From Leptolinea sp. HRD-7 (GTDB lineage Bacteria; Chloroflexota; Anaerolineae; Anaerolineales; Anaerolineaceae): DNA of 64,000 bases. The DNA lies in NCBI GenBank assembly GCA_024363285.1, contig AP024711.1, forward strand, positions 148,188 to 212,187, written 5' to 3'. The notes beneath the pieces are model-generated. The model did not search any database and had not been told where the DNA came from. It worked only from the letters and a program-made list of their open reading frames with translations. This document shows, one piece after another, positions 51,970 through 61,856 of the stretch (the stretch's first letter is position 1; every line of letters begins with the position of its first letter). The position numbers were made by a program, and so were the translations under genes.

Positions 51970-54360
51970 TTACCGCCTGGCCGGGTAGCCGTGTATGTTT
52001 ACTGTGATGATGCAATCCGCTTCCGGGCTTCTGTCATCACGCATTGTGAAGGTTTGGTTGAAATGGCTCCACTCTTCAATCGAAAGCGGAGGAAGCCTGG
52101 TGCTGACATCGCAAAATACCGTTTGACGTGAATTTCGCACGATGTCGTAATGATCTACATCTGTAATCCACGATCCAAACACTATTTCGCTGGATGGATC
52201 GGTTATATATGTCTGGAAGACATTATTGTTGTATCCACGCCCGCCGGAAGGTTGGGTGTACAGAGAGATACCTGACCAGTTATGTGTGCCGGCTTCGATT
52301 CCGCTTGTGAGAGAACTGAATGTCTTTATTGTCCATGGCAGGCTGCCGCCGCCGGCACTGATATTGCCGCAGGGCTCTATTGTTTGATCTCGAGCCGGAC
52401 AGATCAGGCAAAATTCACCGCGATCATCTATTCCGGTGATCTGAAGCGTTTGGAAAGTGATCTCCAGATAGGCGGCATTTGAACACAGGGCCGTGGTGTA
52501 TACCAGGGGATCACTCCAGGAGGATACCCTGGAACCCTGATTGGCACGCGCGCGAAATTCCACAAGGCTGCTGCAGGGCAGGTCGCTTTCTGCTCCGAGA
52601 ATGTGTTTCGGCAGGGTTCCATCTGCCTGGCGGCCAACTGACCAGGTATTTGTGCGGCGAGCGGCTGTGTTCAAATTTGTTATGACGCGTTCAACCGTGT
52701 AACCGGTAAGGCTTGATTCCGGTACAAACGCGCTTTCGGTCCAATTCCAGAGCAGAGGCCTTCGCCCTTCACATGTTCTGGTAATGGCGCACAACGACAT
52801 GCCCAGCGAGCAGGCGAACTGGTCAACCGGGTTGGTGATAGCCCGGCAGGCAGAGGCATCACGGGTGATTTGAAGGTTGGTTGGCGCGGGAAGATATAGT
52901 AGTAATTCAGTAATATCTACTATGCCGGTATAGCCGGGAGGAACCGCGCCCGGGATGACGGGGTTGCAGCGCCCTGAAGCGGGACCCAGGCAGTACGAAA
53001 AACGGTAGGAACCATTATGTACCGAACGCATTGTTCCATCCCAATCCGCCTGTGGGTGACTGATGGAGAAGTATCCGGTATCCAGCCACTCGGTGGTTGG
53101 ACCACGCCGGCCGCGGCATCTTCCCTGCAAGGTGACCGGGTTACCCGTGGGATGGTGGGTCAAATAAAAGCGCCCGCCATTGGCAAGCCGGGTCAGGTTG
53201 TAATACAGGTTGTTAGACGGGTCGGGCGCAAAGAAAGTGAAATCACCGGGTGGAATCTTTTCAATCGCACTTGAATTTATGGAAATGTAGCAATAGATTC
53301 CCTGCCACGCGGCATCTGTGTTTACTGTGGCTACCGTCAAGACCAGATCGGATGTTGTGCCAGGAGGTGTTGAAGGCCCGGGGCAGGTTTCCGGGGTGAT
53401 GGCTGTTACCATTGAGCTTATGCCTTCTCGTCCATCTCGAACCGAGGCAACCTGGTAGCTGTAGGTCTGCCTTCCGGCGATCGGCGGGAGAGCGTTTCGG
53501 AACGTGGTGGTGTTGGCCGCGACGGAACCGATCACATTTCGAACTAACCCTGCGATTCGGTAAATTCGATAAGACGTTTCATCGGGGCTGTCTACCCAGT
53601 TCAATATGGCATACGCGCAATCTGCGCTGACCCGCAAGCCGGTGGGGGCGGCAGGGTTGGATGAGCGGGGTGAGGTAGGGGGATTTGGCGCCGACGGAGG
53701 CGGTGGAGGCGACCCGCCGGAGGACCCACCGGGTGACGGGGGTGGATTGACGCGGGTGCCCGGCGGCAGCGGCGAAGCGGGGTCGGTGCCGCTGAGTGAC
53801 GGGTTGCCGCCGGCAAGGGTAGCCGGCGAGACGCCGTATGCCGCGGCGATATCCGCAAGGCTGGGGTTCGCGGCTCCTTTGGCTTTGGGGATGGAGTCTA
53901 CATCCAGTTCTTTTGGGGCGGCTTTCACAACATCCACATAGACGATGCTGGAATCCGCGAATCTGTCATCTGGTGTGTAACCGTGCGCCAGTAAAATATG
54001 CCGTCCAATATTTTGTGGTGTCCAGAGCTTGTTCAAGATCAGCGGATTTTCGCCCCTGGCTCCGGGGGCATCTTGCGCGGCGATCAGCGCGCCATCCGCG
54101 TAAATTTCCAGCCGGCTGATCCCGCCGGGGTCAGCTCCGGAAGCCTGCAATTCTACCGTGGATCTTTCATCCACCTGTGCCCCGGTCTGCGGCGCTAGAA
54201 TTTCAACTCGAATAGCCAGTCCTTTCTGCCAGTTGCGGGAACGGAGAAGGGAGAAACCGATTACTACCGCAACGGCCATAACGCACAGAAGAACGGCCGC
54301 TATTCCACAGGCCATCCACACCCGGGATGACTTTTTTTGAGGGGGAACTTGTCTTGCCAT
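51970..54360 (-). CDS. Membrane-anchored LysM and fibronectin-III envelope protein
   Basis: 796 aa. A cytoplasmic N-terminus (about 1-12), one membrane anchor (14-36), an Ig-like domain (45-140, 'VEILAPQTGAQVDERSTVELQASGAD'), a LysM-like peptidoglycan-binding motif (about 158-205, 'SLADIAAAYGVSPATLAGGNP'), a Pro/Ser-rich linker, then fibronectin-III-like domains ('APTGLRVSADCAYAILNWVDSPDETSYRIYR', about 240-330) and a cysteine-containing C-terminal half. A GGGAGG box precedes the ATG. It probably ties an extracellular structure to the cell wall. Large gene with intact frame. Confidence 0.82.
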   Translation of the reverse strand: MARQVPPQKKSSRVWMACGIAAVLLCVMAVAVVIGFSLLRSRNWQKGLAIRVEILAPQTGAQVDERSTVELQASGADPGGISRLEIYADGALIAAQDAPGARGENPLILNKLWTPQNIGRHILLAHGYTPDDRFADSSIVYVDVVKAAPKELDVDSIPKAKGAANPSLADIAAAYGVSPATLAGGNPSLSGTDPASPLPPGTRVNPPPSPGGSSGGSPPPPPSAPNPPTSPRSSNPAAPTGLRVSADCAYAILNWVDSPDETSYRIYRIAGLVRNVIGSVAANTTTFRNALPPIAGRQTYSYQVASVRDGREGISSMVTAITPETCPGPSTPPGTTSDLVLTVATVNTDAAWQGIYCYISINSSAIEKIPPGDFTFFAPDPSNNLYYNLTRLANGGRFYLTHHPTGNPVTLQGRCRGRRGPTTEWLDTGYFSISHPQADWDGTMRSVHNGSYRFSYCLGPASGRCNPVIPGAVPPGYTGIVDITELLLYLPAPTNLQITRDASACRAITNPVDQFACSLGMSLCAITRTCEGRRPLLWNWTESAFVPESSLTGYTVERVITNLNTAARRTNTWSVGRQADGTLPKHILGAESDLPCSSLVEFRARANQGSRVSSWSDPLVYTTALCSNAAYLEITFQTLQITGIDDRGEFCLICPARDQTIEPCGNISAGGGSLPWTIKTFSSLTSGIEAGTHNWSGISLYTQPSGGRGYNNNVFQTYITDPSSEIVFGSWITDVDHYDIVRNSRQTVFCDVSTRLPPLSIEEWSHFNQTFTMRDDRSPEADCIITVNIHGYPARR

Positions 54361-54697
54361 GGTACCTCCCTGTACTGCTGAAAACAGGACGCCGGGTTTG
54401 GGTCATATCGTATTAAAAGGAAATGACCCAGCCGCCTCACTATGTTCCGCGAGGCGGTCGCTTTGAAGAAAAAAAGCCGGCATTGATTATGGCAATGAAG
54501 CTGAGATTCAGCCTTGATGTAGCGGAAGAAAAACCGGTACCGGTAAAATACCAATTATACGGGCTAAAAAGGATCTGTAATTAAATAGAGTGTAGCACTT
54601 TCTAAAAAAAATTCATCGGAAAATTCGGTACTCCGGTGGGAAAAAAGCCATCTTAACGCGGCAGATGAAGCAGGCAAGTCGGGTAGAATTACCCGTT
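54361..54697. other. Divergent region between LysM protein and EamA transporter
   Basis: No credible gene. A hairpin with arms CCGCCTC/GAGGCGG occurs near 54431-54456. Nothing else recognised. Confidence 0.4.
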
Positions 54698-55648
54698 ATG
54701 ACCAGACCATCGCAGACCTCCCATACCTCGCGCGGGTACCTGACCGCGTTCGCGGCCGCCATTGTGCTTTCGACCACGGCCATCTTCATCCGCCATCTTT
54801 CTGTGACGTACAGGCTGCCGGCGCTGGTGCTGGCGTTCTGGCGCGAACTGATCGTGGTCGTCACCCTGCTGGTTGTGTTGACAATCAGGCGGCGAGTCTC
54901 ACTGCGCGTAGATAAACGCCACCTCGCTTACCTGCTGGTGTACGGGTTTGTGCTGTGGGTGTTCAACGCCCTGTGGACCACCTCGGTGGTGCTCAACGGC
55001 GCGGCGGTTTCCACGGTGCTGGTGTACTGCTCGGGGGCGTTCACCGCGCTGCTGGGATGGTGGCTATTAAAGGAACACCTGGGCATCATCAAGCTGACGG
55101 CCGTTGTGCTGAGCTTTGGCGGCTGCGCGCTGGTGGCCGGCGCGAATGACCCGGCGGTGTGGCAGGGCAACATCCCGGGGATCATTGTGGGCATTCTGGC
55201 GGGGCTGGCGTATGCCGTTTACAGCCTGATGGGGCGCACGGCGGCCAACCGCGGGCTGAACGCCTGGGTGACGATCATGTATACCTTCGCCTTCGCCGCC
55301 GGTTTTATGCTGGTTGCCAACCTGGCCGGTGGCGGTAAACTGCCCGGCACGGCCCCCGCGCCAGCCGACATGTTCTGGCTGGGTGACCGTTGGGCAGGGT
55401 GGGGGGTGCTCTTTCTGCTGGCAGCGGGTCCTACCGTGGCGGGGTTCGGGCTGTACAACATGAGCCTGGGCGACCTGCCTTCGAGCGTGGCCAACCTGAT
55501 CGTTTCCACCGAGCCGGTGTTCACGGCGGTGATCGCCTTTCTGCTGCTGGGTGAGCGCATGACGAGTGTGCAGCTCTTTGGCAGCCTGCTGATACTCGGC
55601 GGGGTGGGGCTGATGCGCGCTTTCGAGCGTGAGCCGGCGGGGGTGTAA
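54698..55648 (+). CDS. EamA/DMT-family transporter
   Basis: 316-aa drug/metabolite-transporter protein with ten hydrophobic segments in two EamA repeats. Repeat 1 contains 'STTAIFIRHL', 'VLAFWRELIVV' and 'WWLLKEHLGIIKLTAVVLSFGGCALV'; repeat 2 contains 'SLMGRTAA', 'GFGLYNMSLGDLPSSVANLIVSTEPVFTAVIAFLLLGERMT'. Start at 54698 (MTRPSQ) is preferred over the ATG at 54665. The substrate is unknown. It is monocistronic. Confidence 0.85.
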   Translation: MTRPSQTSHTSRGYLTAFAAAIVLSTTAIFIRHLSVTYRLPALVLAFWRELIVVVTLLVVLTIRRRVSLRVDKRHLAYLLVYGFVLWVFNALWTTSVVLNGAAVSTVLVYCSGAFTALLGWWLLKEHLGIIKLTAVVLSFGGCALVAGANDPAVWQGNIPGIIVGILAGLAYAVYSLMGRTAANRGLNAWVTIMYTFAFAAGFMLVANLAGGGKLPGTAPAPADMFWLGDRWAGWGVLFLLAAGPTVAGFGLYNMSLGDLPSSVANLIVSTEPVFTAVIAFLLLGERMTSVQLFGSLLILGGVGLMRAFEREPAGV

Positions 55649-55688
55649 TGCGTATAGGTTAAGGTGTAATGGGAGAAATATTTATGTT

Positions 55689-55710
55689 ATTGTATCTTAT
55701 AGGATACAAT
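55689..55710. promoter_or_regulatory. Operator-like palindrome of the HigA-type gene
   Basis: Perfect 8-bp arms ATTGTATC/GATACAAT around TTATAG, upstream of the antitoxin-like frame. Confidence 0.6.
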
Positions 55711-55786
55711 AGTACGTATAAAAAAAGAGCCCATTACCACCACCCTGTGGGAACCAGCGGATAACCTGAATACAGAAGAAGATATC

Positions 55787-56017
55787 ATGAACTATCTGGA
55801 AGCAGTGTTTGAAACTGATGATCCAGAATTGATTGCTGCCGTGCTGGGTGACATTGCCCGCGCGCGGGGCATGGCGCAAATTGCCGAGAAAACCGGCCTG
55901 GGGCGCACCAGCCTTTATAAGGCGTTATCACCCGATGGCCATCCGGAATTTGCCACGGTGATGAAGGTGGCTAAAGCGTTAGGGATGAAGCTGCGAGCAA
56001 TGCCTGTGAAAAATTAA
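55787..56017 (+). CDS. Orphan HigA/HI1420-like antitoxin, start possibly lost
   Basis: 76 aa from the first ATG. 'DPELIAAVLGDIARARGMAQIAEKTGLGRTSLYKALSPDGHPEFATVMKVAKALGMKL' (residues about 12-70) is the helix-turn-helix of the addiction-module antidote family. The frame upstream (55703-55786) continues in family-like sequence ('EPADNLNTEEDI'), but has no ATG, GTG or TTG before a stop at 55700, so the native start may be mutated or use a rare codon. The partner RelE/HigB-like toxin is not adjacent. The operator-like palindrome is intact. Confidence 0.65.
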   Translation: MNYLEAVFETDDPELIAAVLGDIARARGMAQIAEKTGLGRTSLYKALSPDGHPEFATVMKVAKALGMKLRAMPVKN

Positions 56018-56139
56018 TTAATGGAAGGGGGATATTTTGTTTTAAGTCGGATGAATGAATAATTAAATAACGAATATTGAGACAATTCAATCCCAGGGTA
56101 TTTGGGATATATAATTTATGTTTAAGGGGAGATAAATAG

Positions 56140-58404
56140 ATGACCGATGCAAAATTTTATGCTCATTCAAAAAATGGGGAACCAAAAACCAACTGGCAGA
56201 GCCTTTATGATCATTTATCGGGGACTTCCCGCCTTGCGGAATGCTTTGGATTGGATACAGGGACTGCTGTTCTTTCAAAATCCGTTGCACTGATTCATGA
56301 CCTGGGTAAGTTTTCTCTTGAGTTTCAACAGCGGTTGGATGGTAAACGAAATCCCGTTGACCATTCGACGGCGGGTGCAAAAGAACTTCTATCCTTATTC
56401 AAGGGTACAGAAAAAGAACCTTTGGCTTTGCTTATGGCATATTGTATTCTTGGGCATCATTCCGGGCTTCCTGATTATGGCGATATAACCGACCTTCCCG
56501 GTGAAGGGTCCCTTCAATCGCGCATAAAAACAAAATTATTCGATTACAGTAGATACAAAGCAGAAATTGATCTTTCCACTCTTCAATTACCCCAAGGGCT
56601 TGATATATACCCACTTCAATTGAATTCAGAACAGGGAAAATCTTTCAGGAGCTTCCCCGGATTCTCTGTCAGTTTTCTAACCCGGATGGTCTATTCGACC
56701 CTGGTTGATGCTGACTTTCTGGATACGGAGCAATTTGTTCAAGGGGTAAAACCACGCGGAGAACATGATTCAATTGATTCTCTATGCCGGAAGCTTGACG
56801 CCTATTTAAACCGGTTCAAAAACCCGGAAACTGCAATCAATATTAAGCGGTCAGAGACTCTGAAAAATTGCATGAGTATGGCAGATCGTCCGCCTGGTTT
56901 TTTCAAGTTGACCTTGCCCACCGGTGGAGGTAAGACTCTGGCCTCCATGGCGTTTGCGTTACATCACGCGAAAACCCATGGGCTGAAACGGGTTATCTAT
57001 GTAATTCCCTTTACTACGATCATTGAACAAAACGCCGGAATTTTTAAAGAGATTTTTGGTGAGGAAAATGTTCTTGAGCATCATTCCAATTTTGATTGGG
57101 GGAAACAAGAATCCAACGAACCTATTAACTCCGATGACCGGACATGGAACGTTATCAGTAAACTCAGGCTGGCGGCAGAGAATTGGGATATTCCCATTGT
57201 GGTCACAACCAATGTGCAGTTCTTTGAATCCCTTTTTGCCAACAGGTCATCCCGCTGCCGAAAATTGCACAACATAGCGAAAAGTGTGGTCATTTTTGAT
57301 GAAGCGCAAATGATACCCGGCGAGTTTATATACCCTGTAATGGGTGCAGTATGGGAATTAGTTTCAAACTATGGTGCCAGCACAGTTTTTTGTACTGCTA
57401 CTCAACCGAACCTTGAAAGGTTCTTTCCTGAAACTGTAAAGTTCACAGAATTGGCCCCCGAACCAGAAAAATTGTTTAGTTTTTACAAAAGAGTACGAAT
57501 CACCCATTTGGAACAAAGGTTAACAGATGATGATTTAGTTTCAAGGCTTAATGCATTGAAACAGGTGTTTTGTATTGTGAATACTCGAAAACATGCCAGT
57601 GGTTTATTTCAGATGTTGGAGGGAGAAGGAAATTTTCATCTCTCTACATTAATGTGCCCCGCTCATCGAAAGTTAGTCCTGGCAGAGATCAGAGACAGAC
57701 TGCAATCTGGTCAAAAGTGTCGAGTGATCTCTACTTCAGTAATGGAAGCCGGGATCGATGTGGATTTCCCAATTGGGTATCGAGCTCTCTCTGGACTTGA
57801 TTCGATCAACCAGGCTGCCGGACGCGTTAACCGGAATATGCGCCAACCGATGGCGGATATGTTTATATTTGAGTCTGATTCCGATCTTGAGAGAAATACT
57901 CCACGATTTATCGCCCGTGGAGTTGAAGTGACCCGCAGTATTCTTCGGGATTTTTCGGATGAACCAATTTCTATTCCGGCTGTTCACGCGTTTTTTGAAC
58001 GCCTTTATTCATTAAAAGATATTGGTGAATTTGATTCACATAAAATTCTGGATCGATTCAGATTAGACAGGAAAGGATTTCCCATCCTTGAATTTGCGAC
58101 TGCCGCGGAAGAATTCAGATTGATAGACGATGTAACAATACCAATCATTATTCCCTTTGATACTAAGGCTCAGAATTTGATAAATGAACTTGAAATGACA
58201 ACGGAACCGATGAAAGTCCTCAGGCAATTACAGCCTTACAGTGTTTCCATATATAAAAAAGAATTTGAAACCCTGGAAAATGGAGGAGTAGTTGGGCTGA
58301 AAGCAAATGTATATTCGGTATTAAACGAAATGGAGGGATATTATGACCGGCAATGTGGGCTGATTTTGCCAAATAACGGATCAGGAAACGCCCAGTTCTT
58401 CTAA
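56140..58404 (+). CDS. cas3: CRISPR-associated nuclease-helicase Cas3, type I-C
   Basis: 754 aa. The N-terminal HD nuclease domain has HDLGKF at about residues 53-58 and the 'GHHSGLPDYGD' histidines near 107. The superfamily 2 helicase part has Walker A PTGGGKT near 259-265, motif II 'FDEAQM' near 386-391 (DEAQ instead of DEAH/DECH), and motif VI 'QAAGRVNRN' near 563. Cas3 cleaves and unwinds DNA displaced by Cascade. The AGGGGAGA ribosome site is good. First gene of seven closely spaced cas genes. Confidence 0.95.
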   Translation: MTDAKFYAHSKNGEPKTNWQSLYDHLSGTSRLAECFGLDTGTAVLSKSVALIHDLGKFSLEFQQRLDGKRNPVDHSTAGAKELLSLFKGTEKEPLALLMAYCILGHHSGLPDYGDITDLPGEGSLQSRIKTKLFDYSRYKAEIDLSTLQLPQGLDIYPLQLNSEQGKSFRSFPGFSVSFLTRMVYSTLVDADFLDTEQFVQGVKPRGEHDSIDSLCRKLDAYLNRFKNPETAINIKRSETLKNCMSMADRPPGFFKLTLPTGGGKTLASMAFALHHAKTHGLKRVIYVIPFTTIIEQNAGIFKEIFGEENVLEHHSNFDWGKQESNEPINSDDRTWNVISKLRLAAENWDIPIVVTTNVQFFESLFANRSSRCRKLHNIAKSVVIFDEAQMIPGEFIYPVMGAVWELVSNYGASTVFCTATQPNLERFFPETVKFTELAPEPEKLFSFYKRVRITHLEQRLTDDDLVSRLNALKQVFCIVNTRKHASGLFQMLEGEGNFHLSTLMCPAHRKLVLAEIRDRLQSGQKCRVISTSVMEAGIDVDFPIGYRALSGLDSINQAAGRVNRNMRQPMADMFIFESDSDLERNTPRFIARGVEVTRSILRDFSDEPISIPAVHAFFERLYSLKDIGEFDSHKILDRFRLDRKGFPILEFATAAEEFRLIDDVTIPIIIPFDTKAQNLINELEMTTEPMKVLRQLQPYSVSIYKKEFETLENGGVVGLKANVYSVLNEMEGYYDRQCGLILPNNGSGNAQFF

Positions 58405-58436
58405 GACAAAAACAAAGTACGAAAGGAGGGTTAATT

Positions 58437-59105
58437 ATGGGTTATGGAATCACAATTCGGGTGCGTGGGCCGTACGCGTTATTCACAAGGCCGGAAATGA
58501 AGGTGGAGCGCGTGAGTTATGATGTGATCACACCATCAGCCGCGCGCGGAATCATTGAGGCGGTCTACTGGAAACCTGCAATTCGCTGGGTGATCGATAA
58601 GATTCATGTTCTAAATGAGATACAGTTTACCAATATTCGAAGGAATGAGGTAAGCGAAAAAGCCTCGGTGGATAACGTGTTGCAGGTAATGAACGGAAGT
58701 GATAAACCACTGTTCATTTCTACAACCGAAGCCCGGCAGCAGCGTGCGTCAATGGTATTGCGTGATGTGGATTATGTCATCGAAGCACACTTCGAAAAAG
58801 TTGACAGCATGTGGGGTGAACGTGACACAATCGAAGGGCACTACAACATCATTCTGCGTCGGTTGCGAAGTGGTCAATTTTTTCATAAACCGTGCCTGGG
58901 CACCCGTGAATTTACGGCAGATGTGGAGGTTATTGAAGATCGTAAAGATATTCCGAAGAGTATCTACACGGGTGAGCGAGAATTGGGTTGGATGCTCTAT
59001 GATCTGGACTTCTCTGACCCGAAAGATATCCAACCAAGATTCTTCAAGGCAAAGATGTATGATGGTGTGATTACATTGCCGGGAGGGGAGGAGGTAAGGC
59101 AATGA
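58437..59105 (+). CDS. cas5c: Cas5c (Cas5d), type I-C crRNA-processing subunit
   Basis: 222 aa with 'RVRGPYALFTRPEMKVERVSYDVITPSAARGIIEAVYWKP' near the N-terminus, the signature of Cas5c, which replaces Cas6 in type I-C and cuts pre-crRNA. A strong GAAAGGAGG precedes the ATG. Its stop overlaps the cas8c start by 4 bp. Confidence 0.95.
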   Translation: MGYGITIRVRGPYALFTRPEMKVERVSYDVITPSAARGIIEAVYWKPAIRWVIDKIHVLNEIQFTNIRRNEVSEKASVDNVLQVMNGSDKPLFISTTEARQQRASMVLRDVDYVIEAHFEKVDSMWGERDTIEGHYNIILRRLRSGQFFHKPCLGTREFTADVEVIEDRKDIPKSIYTGERELGWMLYDLDFSDPKDIQPRFFKAKMYDGVITLPGGEEVRQ

Positions 59106-60955
59106 TCTTGTCATCTCTCTACAATTATTACCAAATCGTATGCGATGACCCTGAAAGTGGAATTGCCAGACCGGGATATTCTACTCAATTGATCGGGTAC
59201 GCATTGAACCTATCTGAACAGGGTGAATTGTTGGGTATTTTTCCGTTATTCTCTTCTGTAACTAACGGAAAAAAGGTGCGGGAAATACCCCGGCGGATGG
59301 CTGTTCCAGAATTGGTGAAACGCAGTGTAAATGTTTCTGCCAATTACATGTGGGACAATGCTGCTTATGTGTTAGGGCTGGCAGATAAAGAGACAAAAGA
59401 TGATGCATATGCACAAACACGGTTTGATGCTTTCAGGCAGCACAATCTAAAGATCTTATCAACAGCGAAAAGCCCGGTAGCCATTGCGGTCATGGCATTT
59501 CTCAATCGGTACGATAGGAAGACTTTAAGTGAACACCCGGCGATTATCCGGCATCAAGACGGTTTGGTAACCAATGCCAACCTTGTATTTCAGGTGAATG
59601 GGAAATTTGCTCTGGATGATCTGGAAATTCGCCTTGCCTGGGAAAGATTTCTGTCCGGGCAGGAAAGTAAAAAGATGCAGTGTCTGGTCACTGGAGAGTT
59701 TGAACCGGTAACGCGCCTGCACCCGGATATCAAAGGTGTTCGAGATTCCCAAGCTAAAGGCGCTTCGTTGGTTAGCTTCAACCTGGACGCGTTCACTTCA
59801 TATGGGAAAGAAAAAGGCGAAAACGCCCCTGTGAGTCAGAGGGTTGCATCCGGGTGTGGCGTGGCAATAAATTACCTGCTTTCATCAGAAAACCCGAATC
59901 GAAAAATATACCTGGGTGATACCACCGTTATTTATTGGGCGGAAAACAGTAACCCGGCGTACGCAAGAACGTTCTCTACCCTGATCAATCCGGCATTTCT
60001 GGGAGATGAACCCCAGAGTAACGATTTGGGGCGTAAAGACGCGGAAGATCTGATGAGAAAAATCGCAGTTAAACTTCAGAAAGGGCAGGCTATTGATACC
60101 GACGCCTTGAAACAGGATCTTGATCCGGAAACACGCTTCTATGTTCTCGGCCTGGCGCCAAATGCGGCAAGGCTTTCTGTGAGATTCTTTCTGAATGAAC
60201 CATTTGGGCGTTTTATTGAACGCATCATGCTTCACTATGCTGACATGGCCATCCAGAAGGAATTTGTTAACCAGCCGGAGTATATTACTCCATACCGCAT
60301 ACTTGCAGAATGTGTTTCACCTAAAGTGTCGCGGCGTGACGAAGAGGTGAAGGCTTCATGGGGGTTGATGAGTGGTGCGCTGATGCGTTCGATACTAAAC
60401 GGAACGCCGTACCCAGAGGGGTTGTATACGGCCTATCTAAACCGTATTCGCCACGATAGTGATGAAAAGGATAAGTCCATTAAGATCAACTACACGCGCG
60501 CGGCAGTTATTAAAGCTTGCCTTTTGCGCAAGTACCGCCGTCAGGCTCAAAATCCGTATAAGGAGGTTCTGCAAATGTCACTTAATGAAACCTATACTAA
60601 TCCAGCCTATGTGTTGGGGCGATTGTTCGCCGTGATCGAAAAAGCACAACATGAAGCTATCGGAGAAGTGAACGCGGGAATTAAAGATAAGTATTTCAAT
60701 TCCGCCTGCGCAACCCCGGCCAGTACGTTCCCTACATTGATGCGAATGACACACCACTACACATCCAAAGCGGAATACGGTAACAGCCTGGACCATCGCA
60801 TTCAGGACCTGATGGACTTGCTGGAAGCCCGGCCATTTCCTTCGCGCCTTACTCTGGACGAGCAGGGGATATTTGTGCTTGGGTATTATCATCAGCGCGC
60901 GAATTTCTATGTAAAGAATGCCGATAAAGACGGCGAAGCTGAACCTTCTAATTAA
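59102..60955 (+). CDS. cas8c: Cas8c (Csd1), large Cascade subunit
   Basis: 617 aa, usual size for Csd1. N-terminal 'YNYYQIVCDDPESGIARPGYS', central 'DDLEIRLAWERFLSG', 'QCLVTGEFEPVTRLHPDIKGV' (about 188-215) and 'LPNA/APNAARLSVRFFL' near 350-362 are typical. The large subunit recognises the PAM and positions Cas3. Confidence 0.93.
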   Translation: MILSSLYNYYQIVCDDPESGIARPGYSTQLIGYALNLSEQGELLGIFPLFSSVTNGKKVREIPRRMAVPELVKRSVNVSANYMWDNAAYVLGLADKETKDDAYAQTRFDAFRQHNLKILSTAKSPVAIAVMAFLNRYDRKTLSEHPAIIRHQDGLVTNANLVFQVNGKFALDDLEIRLAWERFLSGQESKKMQCLVTGEFEPVTRLHPDIKGVRDSQAKGASLVSFNLDAFTSYGKEKGENAPVSQRVASGCGVAINYLLSSENPNRKIYLGDTTVIYWAENSNPAYARTFSTLINPAFLGDEPQSNDLGRKDAEDLMRKIAVKLQKGQAIDTDALKQDLDPETRFYVLGLAPNAARLSVRFFLNEPFGRFIERIMLHYADMAIQKEFVNQPEYITPYRILAECVSPKVSRRDEEVKASWGLMSGALMRSILNGTPYPEGLYTAYLNRIRHDSDEKDKSIKINYTRAAVIKACLLRKYRRQAQNPYKEVLQMSLNETYTNPAYVLGRLFAVIEKAQHEAIGEVNAGIKDKYFNSACATPASTFPTLMRMTHHYTSKAEYGNSLDHRIQDLMDLLEARPFPSRLTLDEQGIFVLGYYHQRANFYVKNADKDGEAEPSN

Positions 60956-60983
60956 TCAACTATAAATTCAAGGAGAATAATCC

Positions 60984-61856
60984 ATGTCTACCCCCATCAA
61001 GAACCGTTATGAATTTGTACTGCTTTATGATGTTGAAAATGGCAACCCAAACGGAGATCCGGATGCCGGAAATATGCCGCGCATTGACCCGGAAACCGGA
61101 TACGGAATTGTGACGGATGTTTGTCTGAAGCGTAAGGTGCGTAACTATGTTGAAATGATCAAAGGCAATACATCGCCATACCGAATATATATAAAAGAAG
61201 GCACGCCGTTGAATACACTTCACAAGGAAGCATATCTTGCAAATGGCATGGAACCTGGAAATGGAAAGAAAGCTCCATTAAATAAAATAAACGAAGCTCG
61301 CTCCTGGATGTGCAGAAACTTTTATGACATCCGCACTTTTGGGGCTGTTTTAAGTGTGGGCGACAACTGCGGTCAGGTGCGCGGGCCGGTACAGATCAAT
61401 TTCTCTCGAAGTATTGATCCCATTGTTCAGCAAGAGGTGACCATCACCCGTCTGACAGTAACTCGGGAAGACGAAGCAGAGAAAGAACGTACCATGGGCC
61501 GGAAATTCATCGTTCCATATGCCCTTTACCGGGTAGAGGGGTATGTCTCAGCTAAACTGGCTAATGATGAAACCAAAGGGACCGGGTTCTCGGAAGAAGA
61601 CCTCAACCTGTTCTGGGACGCGCTCACAAATATGTTTGAACACGATCATTCGGCGGCACGCGGGAAAATGACAGCCCGAAAGCTGGTTATCTTCAAACAT
61701 CAAAGTGAATTGGGAAATATGCCGTCACAAAAGCTGTTTGATCTGGTCCATGTGGAGCGGAAAGAAGATGTTGTTGTGCCGAGAAAATATGATGATTACC
61801 GGGTTGAAGTTAAGTCCGGGCCATTAAATGGTGTGGAGATGGAAGAAAAATTGTGA
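60984..61856 (+). CDS. cas7c: Cas7c (Csd2), Cascade backbone subunit
   Basis: 290 aa. 'RYEFVLLYDVENGNPNGDPDAGNMPRIDPETGYGIVTDVCLKRKVRNY' at residues 7-55 is the Csd2 hallmark. Polymerises along the crRNA. AAGGAGAA precedes the ATG; its stop overlaps the cas4 start. Confidence 0.96.
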   Translation: MSTPIKNRYEFVLLYDVENGNPNGDPDAGNMPRIDPETGYGIVTDVCLKRKVRNYVEMIKGNTSPYRIYIKEGTPLNTLHKEAYLANGMEPGNGKKAPLNKINEARSWMCRNFYDIRTFGAVLSVGDNCGQVRGPVQINFSRSIDPIVQQEVTITRLTVTREDEAEKERTMGRKFIVPYALYRVEGYVSAKLANDETKGTGFSEEDLNLFWDALTNMFEHDHSAARGKMTARKLVIFKHQSELGNMPSQKLFDLVHVERKEDVVVPRKYDDYRVEVKSGPLNGVEMEEKL

